Assembly (NCBI RefSeq): GCF_036323735.1
Contig: NC_086028.1
Coordinates: forward strand, 24,473,001-24,537,000
Reading direction: 5' to 3'
DNA: 64,000 nt
DNA from: Rattus norvegicus
Lineage: Eukaryota > Chordata > Mammalia > Rodentia > Muridae
The position numbers and the translations under genes are program-made. Positions 44,972-56,406 of the stretch are shown here, piece after piece. A model generated the notes under the pieces. It did no database searches, was not told the origin of the DNA, and saw only the letters and a program-made list of their open reading frames with translations. How positions within the stretch are numbered: position 1 is the stretch's first letter; each line of letters begins with the position of its first letter.

Positions 44972-45700
44972 TTTTTTTCTATCCTTATTAAATTGGGTAT
45001 TTATTTACATTTCAAATGTTATTCCCTTTCCCAGTTTCCAGGCCAACATCCCCCTAACCCCTCCCTCTCCCCTTCTATGTGGGTGTTCCCGTCCCCATCA
45101 TTACACCATAACCGCCCTCCCCCTAAGAATCCTGTTTACTAGAGGTCCAGCCTTGGCAGGACCAAGGGTTTCCCCTTCCACTGGTGCCCTTCCTAGGCTA
45201 TTCATTGCTACCTATGAGGTTGGAGCCCAGGGTCAGCCCATGTATAGTCTTTGGGTAGTGGTTTAGTCCCTACAAGCTCTGGTTGGTTGGCATTGTTGTT
45301 CATAAGGGGTCTCGAGCCCCTTCAAGCTCTTTCAGTTTTCTCTGACTCCTTCAACAGGGGTCCCAATCTCAGTTCAGTGGTTTGCTGCTGGCATTCGCCT
45401 ATGTATTTGCCATATTCTGGCTGTGTCTCTCAGGAGAGATCTACGTCCGGTTCCTGTCACCCTGCACTTCTTTGCTTCATCCATCTTATCTAGTTTGGTG
45501 GGTGTATATGTATGGGCCACATGTGGGGCAGGCTCTGAATGGGTATTCCTTCTGCCTCTGTTGTAAACTTTGCCTCCCTATCACATCCTAAGGGTATTCT
45601 TGTTCCCCTTTTAAAGAAGGAGTGAAGCATCTGCATTTTGGTCATCATTTTTGAGTTTCATGTGTTCTGTGCATCTAGGGTAATTCGAGAATTTGGGCTA
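44972..45700 (-). mobile_element. L1 3' UTR
   Basis: Aligns with the 3' UTR of the young copies but with more differences (for example 'aaattgggtatttatttaca' near the tail). It holds the C-rich complement of the G-rich tract at about 45048-45075. Confidence 0.9.
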
Positions 45701-45702
45701 AT

Positions 45703-48700
45703 ATTTACACTTATCAATGAGTGAATACCATGCGTGATTTTCTGTGATTGGGTTACCTCACTCAGGATGATATTTTCCAGTTCCATCCATTTGCCTATGA
45801 ATTTCATAGAGTCATTGTTTTTGATGGATGAGTAGTATTCCATTGTGTAGATGTACCACATTTTCTGTATCCATTCCTCTGTTGAAGGGTATCTGGGTTC
45901 TTTCCTGCTTCTGGCTATTATAAATAAGGCTGCTATGAACATAGTGGAGCATGTGACTTTGTTATATGTTGGGGCATCTTTTGGGTATATGCCCAAGAGA
46001 GGTATAGCTGGATCCTCAGGCAGTTCAATGTCCAATTTTCTGAGGAACCTCCAGACTGACTTCCAGAATGGTTGTACCAGTCTGCAATCTGACCAACGAT
46101 GGAGGATTGTTCCTCTTTCACCACATCCTCCCCAGCATCTGCTGTCACCAGAGTTTTTGATCTTAGCAATTCTGACTGGTGTCAGGTGGAATCTCAGGGT
46201 TGTTTTGATTTGAATTTCCCTTATGACTAAAATGTTGAACATTTCTTTAGGTGCTTCTCAGCCATTCGGCATTCCTCAGCTGTGAATTCTGAACTCCATT
46301 TTTTAATAGGGTTATTTGATTCTCTGGAGTCTAACTTCGTGAGTTCTTTGTATATTTTGGATATAAGGCCTCTATCTGTTGTAGGATTGGTAAAGATCTT
46401 TTCCCAGTCTGTTGGTTGCCATTTTGTCCTAACAACAGTGTCCTTTGCCTTACAGAAGCTTTGCAGTTTTCTGAGATTCCATTTGTTGATTCTTGATCTT
46501 AGAGCATAAGCCATTGGTGTTTTGTTCAGGAAATTTTCTCCAGTGCCCATGTGTTCGAGATTCTTTCCCACTTTTTCTTCTATTAGTTTGAGTGTATCTG
46601 GTTTGATGTGGAGGTCCTTGACCTACTTGGACTTAAGCTTTGTACAGGGTGATAAGCATGGATCGATCTGCATTCCTCTACATGCTGACCTCCAGTTAAA
46701 ACAGCACCATTTGCTGAAAATGCTATCTTTCTTCCATTGGATAGTTTTAGCTATCCTGAGTTTTTTGTTATTCCAGATGAATTTGCAAATTGTTCTGTCT
46801 AACTCTATGAAGAATTGGATTGGAATTTTGATGGGGATTGCATTGAATCTGTAGATCGCTTTTGGAAAAATGGCCATTTTTACTATATTAATCCTGCCAA
46901 TCCATGAGCATGGGAGATCTTTCCATCTTCTGAGGTCTTCTTCAATTTCTTTCTTCAGAGGCTTGAAGTTCTTATCATACAGATCTTTTTACTTGCTTGG
47001 TTAAAGTCACACCAAGGTATTTTATATTATTTGGGACTATTATGAAGGGTGTCATTTCCTTAATTTCTTTCTCACCTTGTTTCTCTTTTATGTAGAGGAA
47101 AGCTAATGATTTATTTGAGTTAATTTTATACCCAGCCACTTTGCTGAAGTTGTTAATCAGGTTTAGTAGTTCTCTGGTGGAACTCTTGGGATCATTTAAA
47201 TATACTCTCATATCATCTGCAAATAGTGATATTTTGACCTCTTCTTTTCCGATCTGTATCCCCTTGACCTCCTTTTGTTGTCTGATTGCTCTGGCTAGAA
47301 CTTCAAGAACTATATTGAATAAGTAGGGAGAGAGTGGGCAACCTTGTTTAGACCCTGATTTTAGTGTGATTGCTTCAAGTTTCTGTCCATTTAATTTAAT
47401 GTTAGCTACTGGTTTGCTGTATATTGCTTTTACTATGTTTAGGAATGGGTCTTGAATTCCTGTTCTTTCCAGGACTTTTACTATGAAGGGGTGTTGAAAT
47501 TTGTCAAATGCTTTGTCAGCATCTAATGAAATGATCATGTGGTTTTTATCTTTCAGTTTGTTTATGTAGTGGATTATGTTGATGGTTTTCTGTACATTAA
47601 ACCATCCCTGCATGCCTGGGATGAAGCCTACTTGATCATGGTGGATGATTGTTTTGATGTGCTCTTGGATTCGGTTTGCCAGAATTTTATTGAGTATTTT
47701 TGCGTCGATATTCATAAGGGAAATTGGTCTGAAGTTTTCTTTCTTTGTTGGGTCTTTGTGTGGTTTAGGTATAAGAGTAATTGTGGCTTCATAGAAGGAA
47801 TTCGGTAGTGATCCATCTGTTTCAATTTTGTGGAATAGTTTGGATAGTATTGGTATGAGGCCTTCTATGAAGTTCTGATAGAATTCTGCACTGAACCCAT
47901 CTGGACCTGGGCTCTTTTTGGTTGGGAGACTTTTAATGACTGCTTCAATATCTTTAGGAGTTATGGGGTTGATTAAGTGCTTTATCTGTTCCTGATTTAA
48001 CTTCGGTACCTGGTATCTGTCTAGGAAATTGTCCATTTCCTGCAGATTTTCAAGTTTGGTTGAATATAGGCTTTTGTAGCAGGATCTGATGATTTTTTGA
48101 ATTTCCTCTGAATCTGTAGTTATGTCTCCCTTTTCGTTTCTGACTTTGTTAATTTGGACACACTCTCTGTGTCCTCTGGTTAGTCTGGCTAAGGGTTTAT
48201 CTATCTTGTTGATTTTCTCAACGAACCAGCTTTTGGTTCTGTTGATTCTTTCTATGGTCCTTTTTGTTTCTACTTGGTTGATTTCACCCCTGAGTTTGAT
48301 TATTTCCTGCCTTCTACTCCTCCTGGGTGTATTTGCTTCTTTTTGTTCTAGAGCTTTTAGGTGTGCGGTCAAGCTTGCTCCTGTTTCTTTCTGCAGACAC
48401 TCAGAGCTATGAATTTTCCTCTTAGCACAGCTTTCAGTGTGTCCCATAAGTTTGGGTATGTTGTACCTTCATTTTCATTAAATTCTAAAATGTATTTAAT
48501 TTCTTTCTTTATTTCTTCCTTGACCAGGTTATCATTGAGTAGAGCATTGTTCAACTGCCATATTCTTTCCTTATTGTTATTGAAGACCAGCTTTTCCCAT
48601 AGTGGTCTGACAGGACGCATGGGATTATTTCTATCTTTCTGTATCTGTTGAGACCTGTTTTGTGCCTGATTATACTGTAAGTTTTAGAGAAAGTACCATG

Positions 48701-49295
48701 AGGTGGTGAGAAGAAGGTATATCCTTTTGTTTTAGAATAGAATGTTTTATAAATATCTGTTAAATCCATTTGGTTAAAGGCGTCTCTTTGTCTGTCTATG
48801 TCTCTGTTTAATTTCTGTTTCCATGATCTTTCCATTGATGAGAGTGGGGTGTTGAAATCTCCTACTATTATTGTGTGAGGTGCAATGTGTGCTTTGAGCT
48901 TTACTAAGGTTTCTTTTATGAATGTAGGTGCCCTGTATTTGCAGCATTGATATTTATGATGGAGGGTTCATCTTGGTGGACTTTTCCTTTGATGAATATG
49001 TAGTGTTTTTCCTTATCTTTTTTGATGACTTTTGGTTGAAAATTGATTTCATTCGATATTAGAATGGCTACTCCAGCTTGCTTCTTCAGACCATTTGCTT
49101 GGAAAGTTGTTTTCCAGCCTTTTACTCTGAGGTAATGTCTGTCTTTGTCTCTGAGGTGTGTTTCCTGTGTGCAGCAAAATGCTGTGTCCTCATTACATAT
49201 GCAGTTTGTTAATCTGTGTCTTTTCACTGGGGAATTGAGTGCATTGATATTAAGAGATATTAAGGAATAGGATTGTTTCTTCTTGTTATCTTCAT
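45703..49295 (-). pseudogene. L1 ORF2 remnant with internal deletion
   Basis: L1 ORF2 (endonuclease/reverse transcriptase), broken into several frames. The largest open piece, 48447-46975 (490 codons), covers the spacer and reverse transcriptase core: [13 protein letters not shown], motif [12 protein letters not shown], motif [14 protein letters not shown] and an intact FADD motif C. Endonuclease pieces lie at 49347-48551 (QETHL, then frameshifts). Downstream of the RT core about 195 bp are missing near 46740, where 'ccattggatagttttagctatcc' joins two parts that are separate in the copy at 10221-10440. The C-terminal knuckle (CWGGCGERG...) is near 46140. The original stop is frameshifted, so the last frame runs on to 45658. 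No functional enzyme is possible. Confidence 0.92.
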
Positions 49296-49352
49296 ATTTG
49301 GAGGTGAGATTATGTTGTGTGCTTGTCTTCTCTTTGTTTTGTTGCAAAATGA

Positions 49353-50446
49353 TTAGTTTCTTGCTTTTTCTAGGGTATAGCTTGTCTCCTTGTGTTGGGC
49401 TTTCCCATTTATTATCCTTTGTAGGGATGGATTTGTAGAAAGATATTATGTAAATTTGCTTTTGTCATGAAATATCTTGGTTTCTTCATCTATGTTAATT
49501 GAGAGTTTGCTGGATACAGTAACCTGGGCTAGCATTTGTGTTCTCCTAGGGTCTGTATGACATCTGTCCAGGATCTTCTGGCTTTCATAGTCTCTGGTGA
49601 GAAGTCTGGTGTAATTCTGATAGGTCTGCCTTTATATGTTACTTGATCTTTTTCACTTACTGCTTTTAATATTCTTCCTTTGTTTTGTGTATTTGGTGTT
49701 TTGACTATTATGTGACAGAGGAGTTTCTTTTCTGTTTCAATCTATTTGTAGTTCTGGAGGCTTCTTGTATGTTTATGGGCATCTCTTTCTTTAGGTTAGG
49801 GAAGTTTTCTTCTATGATTGTGTTGAAGATATTTACTGGTCCTTTGAGTTGAGAGTCTTCAATCTCTTCTACACCTATTATCCTTAGGTTTGATCTTCTC
49901 ATTGAGTCCTGGATTTCCTGTATATTTTGGACCAGTAGCTTTTTCTGTTTTACATTATCTTTGACAGTTGTGTTGATGATTTCTATGGAAACTTCTGCTC
50001 CTGAGATTCTCTCTTCTATCTCTTGTATTCTGTTGGTAATGCTTGTATCTATTGCTCCTTGTCTCTTCCTTTGGTTTTCTATATCCATTGTTGTCTCCCT
50101 TTGTGCTTTCTTTATTGTTTCTATTTCAAATTTTAATCCCTTCACCTGTTTGATTGTGTTTTCCTGGCTAGGTCTTGTTTTCCTATAATTCTTCCAGGGA
50201 TTTTTGTGTTTCCTCTCTAAGGGCTTTTACTTGTTTACTTGTGTTTTCCTGCATTTCTCTAAGGGAGTTCTTTATGTCTTTTTTAAAGTCCTCTGTCATC
50301 ATGATCAAATGTGACTTTAAATCTAGATCTTGCTTCTCTGGTGTGTTTGGATACTCAGTGTTTGCTTTGGTGGGAGAATTGGGCTCTGATGATGCCATGT
50401 AGTCTTGGTTTCTGTTACTTGGGTTCCTGTGCTTACTTCTCACCAT
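49353..50446 (-). pseudogene. L1 ORF1 remnant
   Basis: L1 ORF1p (RNA-binding chaperone) remnant. The ATG at 50446 gives MVRSKHRNPSNRNQD; the family stop lies at 49353-49355. The N-terminal frame stays open to about 50183, where an insertion of about 19 bp (near 50168-50187) in the coiled-coil region shifts the frame. The next piece (50145-49708) contains the end of the coiled coil and the start of the RNA-recognition domain (RRSNLRIIGVEE). The C-terminal domain lies in yet another frame. Not functional. Its relation to ORF2 (close spacing, same strand) matches a normal L1. Confidence 0.9.
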
Positions 50447-51321
50447 CAGGTTGTCTCTGCTATTACTTTGTTCTGCTATTTCTGACAGTGGCTTGACTGT
50501 CCTATAGGCATGTGTGTAGGAGTGCTGTAGATCTATTTTCCTGTTTTCTTTCAGCCAGTTATGGGAACAGAGTGTTCTGCTTTCAGGCATGTAGCCTTTC
50601 CTGTCTACTGGTCTTCAGCTGTTCTTTTGGGCATGTGTCCTGAGTCCACCAAGCAGGTCACTTGGAGCAGAAAAGTTGGTCTTACCTCTGGTCTCAGTCC
50701 TGAAGTCGCTCCTTGGGGCTGGGTTTCAGCTCTCCATGAGGGCAGCAGCCAGAAGGGCCTGCCTCTACTTCTAGATTCCCTGTGCGCAGGGGACCCTGAT
50801 GATGCTAGGTGTTTTCCGCTAGAGTCAGAAATGTGGGCAGAGAGTAGTCTCCTCTGGTTTACCAGGCGTGTCTGCCCCTCTGAAGGTCGAGCTCTCCCTC
50901 CCACGGGATTTGGGTGCAGGGAGCTGTTTGACTGGGTTCATTCAGATCTACATGCAGTCTGGACCACAAGGCTCCTGCAGGTTGCCTGCCCCTATCTTCC
51001 TGTACTCAGAGGCCCTATACAGTTTCCTCTTGGGCCAGGAATGTGGGCAAAGGTGGGCAGAAGTGGCGGTCTCTCCTGCCCTGCAATCTCAAGATTGCCC
51101 ACATGTCTAGGCGATGAGCTCTCTCTTCCAGGGGGTGTGGGAGCAGGGAGCTGTGGGCACAGATCAGCGAGGTTCGAGCACCAGCTAGAAACCGGAAGTG
51201 TCTGGTCCCAGAAAAATTTTGCTTTTGTGTGTCCTGAGTCCACCATGCAGGTCACTTGGAGCAGAAAAGTTGGTCTTACCTCTGGAAGTTGCTCCTTGGG
51301 TCTGGGTTTCAGCTCTCCATC
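50447..51321 (-). promoter_or_regulatory. L1 5' UTR promoter with about 594-bp monomers
   Basis: 'caggtcacttggagcagaaa' occurs at 50654 and again at 51248, giving a unit of about 594 bp: one full and one partial monomer, as in the copy at 14136-15059. The region is GC-richer than its surroundings. On the opposite strand it is open for 283 codons (50561-51412). Confidence 0.87.
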
Positions 51322-51323
51322 TT

Positions 51324-51336
51324 GTGGAGTCTTTAT
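51324..51336. repeat. Right TSD (one mismatch) of the 44972-51321 L1
   Basis: GTGGAGTCTTTAT, compared with GTGAAGTCTTTAT at 44959-44971. Confidence 0.72.
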
Positions 51337-51494
51337 AATACTAGCAAAATATGTTAAACTTGTTTTATTTTATTTAATATCACTAACATTTACAGGAAAC
51401 CAAGGAAATTGAGAACTAGGGTCAATTTTCTGCACAGACTCCTGTTTGAATGAATATATCATTAAGGGCATTTACTTAATTATTTAAGTAATGA

Positions 51495-51630
51495 TTGTGC
51501 TGCATAGCACTAAGTAGGAGAACATGGCATAAACCTGTAATCCTAGTATTCTGGTCGCAAAGGGAGGTAAAAATACAAATTTGAGGACAGTCTTGTTTAC
51601 ATATAGAGAGACTATCTCAAAATAAGGCTC
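51495..51630 (+). mobile_element. Old B1-type SINE
   Basis: 'gaacatggcataaacctgta', 'atcctagtattctgg', 'tttgaggacagtcttgttta' and 'gagactatctcaaaat' follow the B1 order. Confidence 0.7.
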
Positions 51631-51699
51631 AAGGAATAGGGAATATTATCAAAAAGGGAATATGAAGGGTAAGAGGCAAGCAACCAGGGAGCTTTATAT

Positions 51700-52205
51700 G
51701 AAAGTGTGTTTCCTAAAAATGTCATAACGACACACATAAAGTGTCATCAATATTATTGCCTAGACATGAGTTGAACAAGGATGACACCAATAAACATGCC
51801 AAAGTAGATAGGAAAAAACCCATGAGGACAACCCTACCCAAAGCACTACAGGCAGCTAAAAAATGCTGAGAGCTGAAGAAATAGTCTACTCCAGGGAAGA
51901 ACACACCAATGGTTTTACAATATTCAATGGTCAGCTCTGAAAACATACATACATACATACATACATACATACATACATACATACCGTACATACAACATTA
52001 TACTGACTGAATAGGATATACTTAGGAATATATGTACATATATATTCATACATTGATGTAATAAAAATGAATGAAAAAAGAAACCGTGAATGTGAAAGAG
52101 ACGAAAGAAGAGTATATGAATGGGTTTGGAGGGGTCTAAGGGTCAAGGAATATTGTGGAAGGGGTGAAGAAAGGATGTAAGACAAAGAATGTAAGTTAGA
52201 GACAG
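51700..52205 (+). mobile_element. L1 3' UTR fragment, old rodent type
   Basis: 'gcactacaggcagctaaaaa', 'tctactccagggaagaacac', 'ggtcagctctgaaaacatac' and a CATA run, then 'gggtttggaggggtct' follow a common old rodent L1 3' end. It contains a (CATA)n microsatellite. Confidence 0.75.
51944..51994 (+). repeat. (CATA)n microsatellite
   Basis: About 11 CATA units with one interruption, inside an L1 3' UTR. Confidence 0.95.
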
Positions 52206-52450
52206 AGAGAAGACCTATGAGATGCTGCCTTCTGGGCAAGACCTAGCCATTGCAATCATGACCACACTACATGGCCTATACTGGGACCACAAAAACCTGG
52301 GCCTCCTAACAGTCAAGCAAAAAGAGGAAAGTGTCTCATGGGATACCACTGATGATTTCTGGAGCAGGGGCTGCCATTGTCTTCTGTTGTATACACATAG
52401 TGAGTCAGCAGGTTCTAATGAATAACTCCAAATATATTCGCACATAGTCC
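52206..52450 (+). mobile_element. Second old L1 3' UTR fragment
   Basis: 'tgccttctgggcaagaccta', 'gccattgcaatcatgacca' resemble a more upstream part of old rodent L1 3' UTRs. Because this part normally precedes the sequence at 51840, it probably belongs to another insertion. Confidence 0.5.
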
Positions 52451-52549
52451 TGATTAAATGTAATGAGTCACAAAAAAATCAAGTGACAACAATGAAAGAA
52501 ATAAATTTTTTATGGAAAAGGGGGATTGGCTTGAATGTGGCTTTCATGG

Positions 52550-52968
52550 ATTAGGGCCCAGAATATATCAGAGTAGAAAAGGGGCTCCTTCCAGTTTCCA
52601 CCTCTGCCAAGAAGAGCCTCAGCTCTGGATCTATACCCACACAGCCCACACCCCAAGTGCAACCTGACTCAACTGATATTTTGACACATTGAGGAGTACA
52701 GGTGAGACCCCAAACCCTGTCCTAATACCCAGTATACCAGGACCCTGCAACCCCTGGACACAGATTCCAAGCCCAGTCAGAAACCTATATGTCTGGTTTC
52801 CACCAGTAGCAGAGACTCATCTCTGGATCTGAACCCCCACAGCCCACACCCAAGTTGCAGCTTTACTGCAGATATCCTGACACATCCAGGATCACAAAAT
52901 CACAGGATCACAGTAAGGAGAGGCTCCAATCAGAGACAGGGAGAACAGGTAACATCTGAGATAACCAG
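52550..52968 (+). promoter_or_regulatory. 5' UTR of the old L1 with about 203-bp monomers
   Basis: Two similar units: 'ccagtttccacctctgccaa' near 52590 and 'ctggtttccaccagtagcag' near 52793, each followed by 'ctctggatct', 'cacagcccacacc' and 'tgacacat'. The unit is about 200 bp, unlike the 600-bp unit of the young copies. Promoter role is inferred from the family. Confidence 0.75.
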
Positions 52969-54036
52969 ATGGTGAAAGGCAATCTTACATAAGCATCAGA
53001 AACCAATTTTACTTGACAATATCAAAAACAAGTATTCCCACCACAGCAAGTCCTGGATATACCTATAAAGCAAGATTACAATATAAATTCTCTTTTCATA
53101 AGGATGATAGAGGACTTTAAGAAGGACATAAACTCCCTTAAAGAAATACAGGAGAGCACGAGAAAACAAGTAGAGGCCCTGAAAGAGGAAGCAGACAAAT
53201 CCCTTAAAGAAATACAGGAAAACACAATGAAGCACATGAAAGAATTGACAAAATCATACAAGATCTAAACGCAGATATAGAAACATTAAAGAAAACACAA
53301 GGAGAGGCAGCCCAGGAGTCACAGATGCAAGCACCGCCAACAGAATACAAGAGCTAGAAGAGAGACTCACAGCAGGAGAAGATACCATGGAAGGCATCTA
53401 TACAACAGTAAACGAAAGAACAAAAGGCAAAAAGCTCCTATCCCAGAACATTCAAGAAATCCAGGACACAATGAAAAGATGAAACCTGAGAAAAAATGGG
53501 TAGAGAAGAGAGTAAAGATTCCCAACTCAAAGGGGTAGCAAACTTCTTCAACAAAATTTTAGGAAAAAAAAAACCTTCCATAATATAAAGAAAGAAATGC
53601 CCATAAACATTCAAGAACAACAAACAAATGGGACCAGAAAAGAAATTCCCCTCATCACATAATAATTAAAAAACCAAACGCACAGAAAAAGAAAGAATAT
53701 TGAAAGCAGTAAGGAAAGAAGGTCAAGTAACATATAAAGGCAGACCTTTCAGAATTATACCAGACTTTTCAACCAAGACTCTAAAAGCCAGAAAAATCCT
53801 TGGAAGATATCATGCAAACACTAAGAGAACGATAAAATAAAATAAAATAAAAGCCAGCCCAGGCTACTATATAACCAGCAGCATTCTCAATTACTGGAGA
53901 TGGAGAAACCAAGGTATTCCAAGACAAAACCAAATTTAAACAATATCTTTCCACTAATCCAGCCTTACAGAGGATTATAGAAGGAAAAGTACAAGACAAG
54001 GTGGGAAACTACGCCCAAGAAAAAGCAAGAAATTAA
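52969..54036 (+). pseudogene. L1 ORF1 remnant
   Basis: L1 ORF1p remnant. ATG at 52969 (MVKGNLT...), but a stop follows within a few codons. Homology to coiled coil (about 53095-53260), central part (53310-53520) and C-terminal domain (53690-53990, 'accttggaagatatcatgca' region) can be followed in changing frames. The family stop falls at 54034-54036. A small (AAAAT)n expansion at about 53831-53850 lies in the C-terminal domain and disrupts it. Not translatable as a unit. Confidence 0.85.
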
Positions 54037-55540
54037 TCTTTTCACAGCAAACCACAGAGAAGAGAAACACACAAAGACAATTCCACATCTATCAACAAAA
54101 ATAACAAAAACCGATAATCATTGGTCCCTAATATCTCAATATAAATGACTCAATTCTCCAATAAAAAGATATAAGCTAGCAGACTAGATATGTAAACAGG
54201 ACCCAGAATTTTGCTGCATACAGGAAACATACCTCAGTGACAAAGACAGACATTACCTCAAAGTAAAAGGCTGGGAAAATTTTTGCCAAGCAAATGTTCC
54301 CAAGAAACAAGCTGAAGTAGCCATTCTAATACCCAACAAAATAGACTTTGAACTAAAATTTATGAAAAACGATGGGGGGGGCACTACATATTCATCAAAG
54401 GAAAAGTCCACCAAGTTGAACCCTCAATTCTGAACATCTATACCCCAAATGCAGGGGAACCCACATTTGTACAAGAAACATTACTAAAGCACAGAGCATA
54501 TATTGAAACTTACACAATAATAGTAGGAGAGTTCAACACCTCACTCTCACCAATGGACAGATCATGGAAACAGAAACTTAACAGAGACACAGTGAAGCTA
54601 AAAGAAGTTATGAGCCAAATGGGTTTGACAGATATCTACAGAATATTTCACCTTAAAAAAAAAAGAATAAACTTTCTTCTTATCACTTTATGGAACCTTC
54701 TCAAAAATCGACCATATACTTGGACACAAAACAAACCCCAACAGATACAAGAACATTGTAATAACCCCATATATTCTATTGGACAACATGGACAAAGGCT
54801 GGTTCTCAATAGCAACAAAAGCAACAGAAAGTCCACTTTCATGTGGAAGTTGAACAACTATCTACTCGATGATAATTTTGTCAGAGAAGAAATAAAGAAA
54901 GAAATTAAAGACTTTATAGAATTTAATGAAAATGAAGGCACAACATATCCAAACTTATGGGACACAATGAAAGCAGTGCTAAGAGGAAAACCAGGGATGG
55001 TTCAATATACATATACCCATCAATGTAATCCAGTATTTAAAGAAAATCAAAGAAAAAAACATATGATCATCTCATTAGAAGCTGAAAGAGCTTTTGACGA
55101 AATACAATACAACTTCATGTTAAAAGTACTGCAGAGATAAGCAATTTACTGCAAACCAACAGCCAATGTCAAATTAAATGGAGAGATACTTGAAGCAACC
55201 CCACTAAAATCTGGGACAAGGCAAGGATGCCCACTCTCCCCATATCTATTCAATATAGTATTCAAAGTGCTAGCTAGAACAGTAAGACAACAAAAAGAGG
55301 TCAAGCAGATACAAATTGGCAAAGAAGAAGTAAATGTATCACTATTTGCTGATGCTATGATAGTATACTTAAGCAAACCCAAAAGTTCTACCACAGAACT
55401 TCTCCAGCTGATAAACAACTTCAGCAAAGTGGCCAGATATAAAATTAACTCTAGTAAATCAGTAACCTTCCTTTATACAAATAGTAAAAATGCTGAGAAA
55501 GAAATTAGGGAGACAACTCACTTAATAATAGCCACAAATA

Positions 55541-55642
55541 GGGGTTGGGGATTTAGCTAGGTGGTAGAGCACTTGCCTAGCAAGCTCAGGGCCCTGGGTT
55601 TGGCCCTCAGCTCCAAAAAAAAGAAAAGAAAAAAGAAAAGAA
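55541..55642 (+). mobile_element. ID SINE (BC1/tRNA-Ala-derived)
   Basis: A nearly full ID element: 'ggggttggggatttagctag', internal promoter box A region, 'ggtagagcacttgcctagca', box B-like 'gggtttggccct', then an A-rich tail with G interruptions. ACAAATA occurs on both sides (55534-55540 and 55643-55649), a short TSD. ID elements are very abundant in rat; the family derives from BC1 RNA. Box B carries TTTGG in place of the usual TTCGA-like core, so transcription may be weak. Confidence 0.95.
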
Positions 55643-56393
55643 ACAAATAATGAAAAATATCTTGGGGTAACTCTAACCAAACAAGTGAAAGGTCTGTATG
55701 ACAATAACTTCAAGTCTCTCAAGAAAGAAATCAAAGAAGATTTCAGAAAATGGAGAGATCTCCCATGCTCATGTCATGGATTGGCATAATTAAAATAATA
55801 AAAATGGCCATCCTACCAAAGGCGATCTATAGATTCAATGCAATCCTCATCAAAATACCAACACAATTCTTCAAAGACATGGAAAAAGTAATTCTCAAAT
55901 TGATCTAGATAGGGGAAAAACCCAGAATAGTGAAAATATTACTTAACAATAAAAGAACAGCTGGGGGAATCACCATCCGTGACCTCAAGCTGTACTACAA
56001 AGCAATAGTGATTTAAAACTGCATGGTATTGGGAGAAAGACAGGTTGATGAATAGAATTGAAGACCCAGGAATTTATGCACACTAGATCTTTGACAAAAA
56101 AGTCAAAAGTATTGAATGGGGGAAAAGGCATATTCAATAAATGGTGCTAGACTAACTGGCTGTATGTAGAAAAATGAAAATAGACCCATATTTGTTACCT
56201 TGCACAAAGCTCAAGTACACATGGATCAAGGACCTCAAAATAAAACCAGATACATTCAACCTAATAGAAGAGAATGTGGGAAAGAGCATTGAACCCATAG
56301 GCACAGGGGAAATTTCCTAAATAGAACTTCAATGGCTCCCACTCTAAGATCAAGAAACTGGAAAGCTTCTGTAAGACAAAGGACATAGTCAAT

Positions 56394-56406
56394 AAGACAA
56401 ATCGCC
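56394..56406. repeat. Left TSD of the nested young L1
   Basis: AAGACAAATCGCC, matched exactly at 58726-58738. Confidence 0.94.

Larger units (their letters stand above)
44972..51321 (-). mobile_element. Full-length L1, minus strand, moderately decayed
   Basis: Poly(A)/T-rich end at 44972, 3' UTR to about 45700, ORF2 remnant, ORF1 remnant and a 5' UTR with monomers about 594 bp apart. The flanking direct repeat has one mismatch in 13 bases. It is closely related to the 8428-15059 copy but older: its ORFs carry several indels, a deletion of about 195 bp in ORF2 and many substitutions. Confidence 0.93.

Noticed and set aside
51944..51994. CRISPR-like or telomere-like repeat arrays (also 60550-60604 and 42060-42098)
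   Set aside because: These are simple microsatellites without spacers, in a mammalian genome.
55541..55642. tRNA gene
   Set aside because: The tRNA-like internal promoter belongs to an ID SINE; no cloverleaf with an intact anticodon arm and CCA-side stem is visible.
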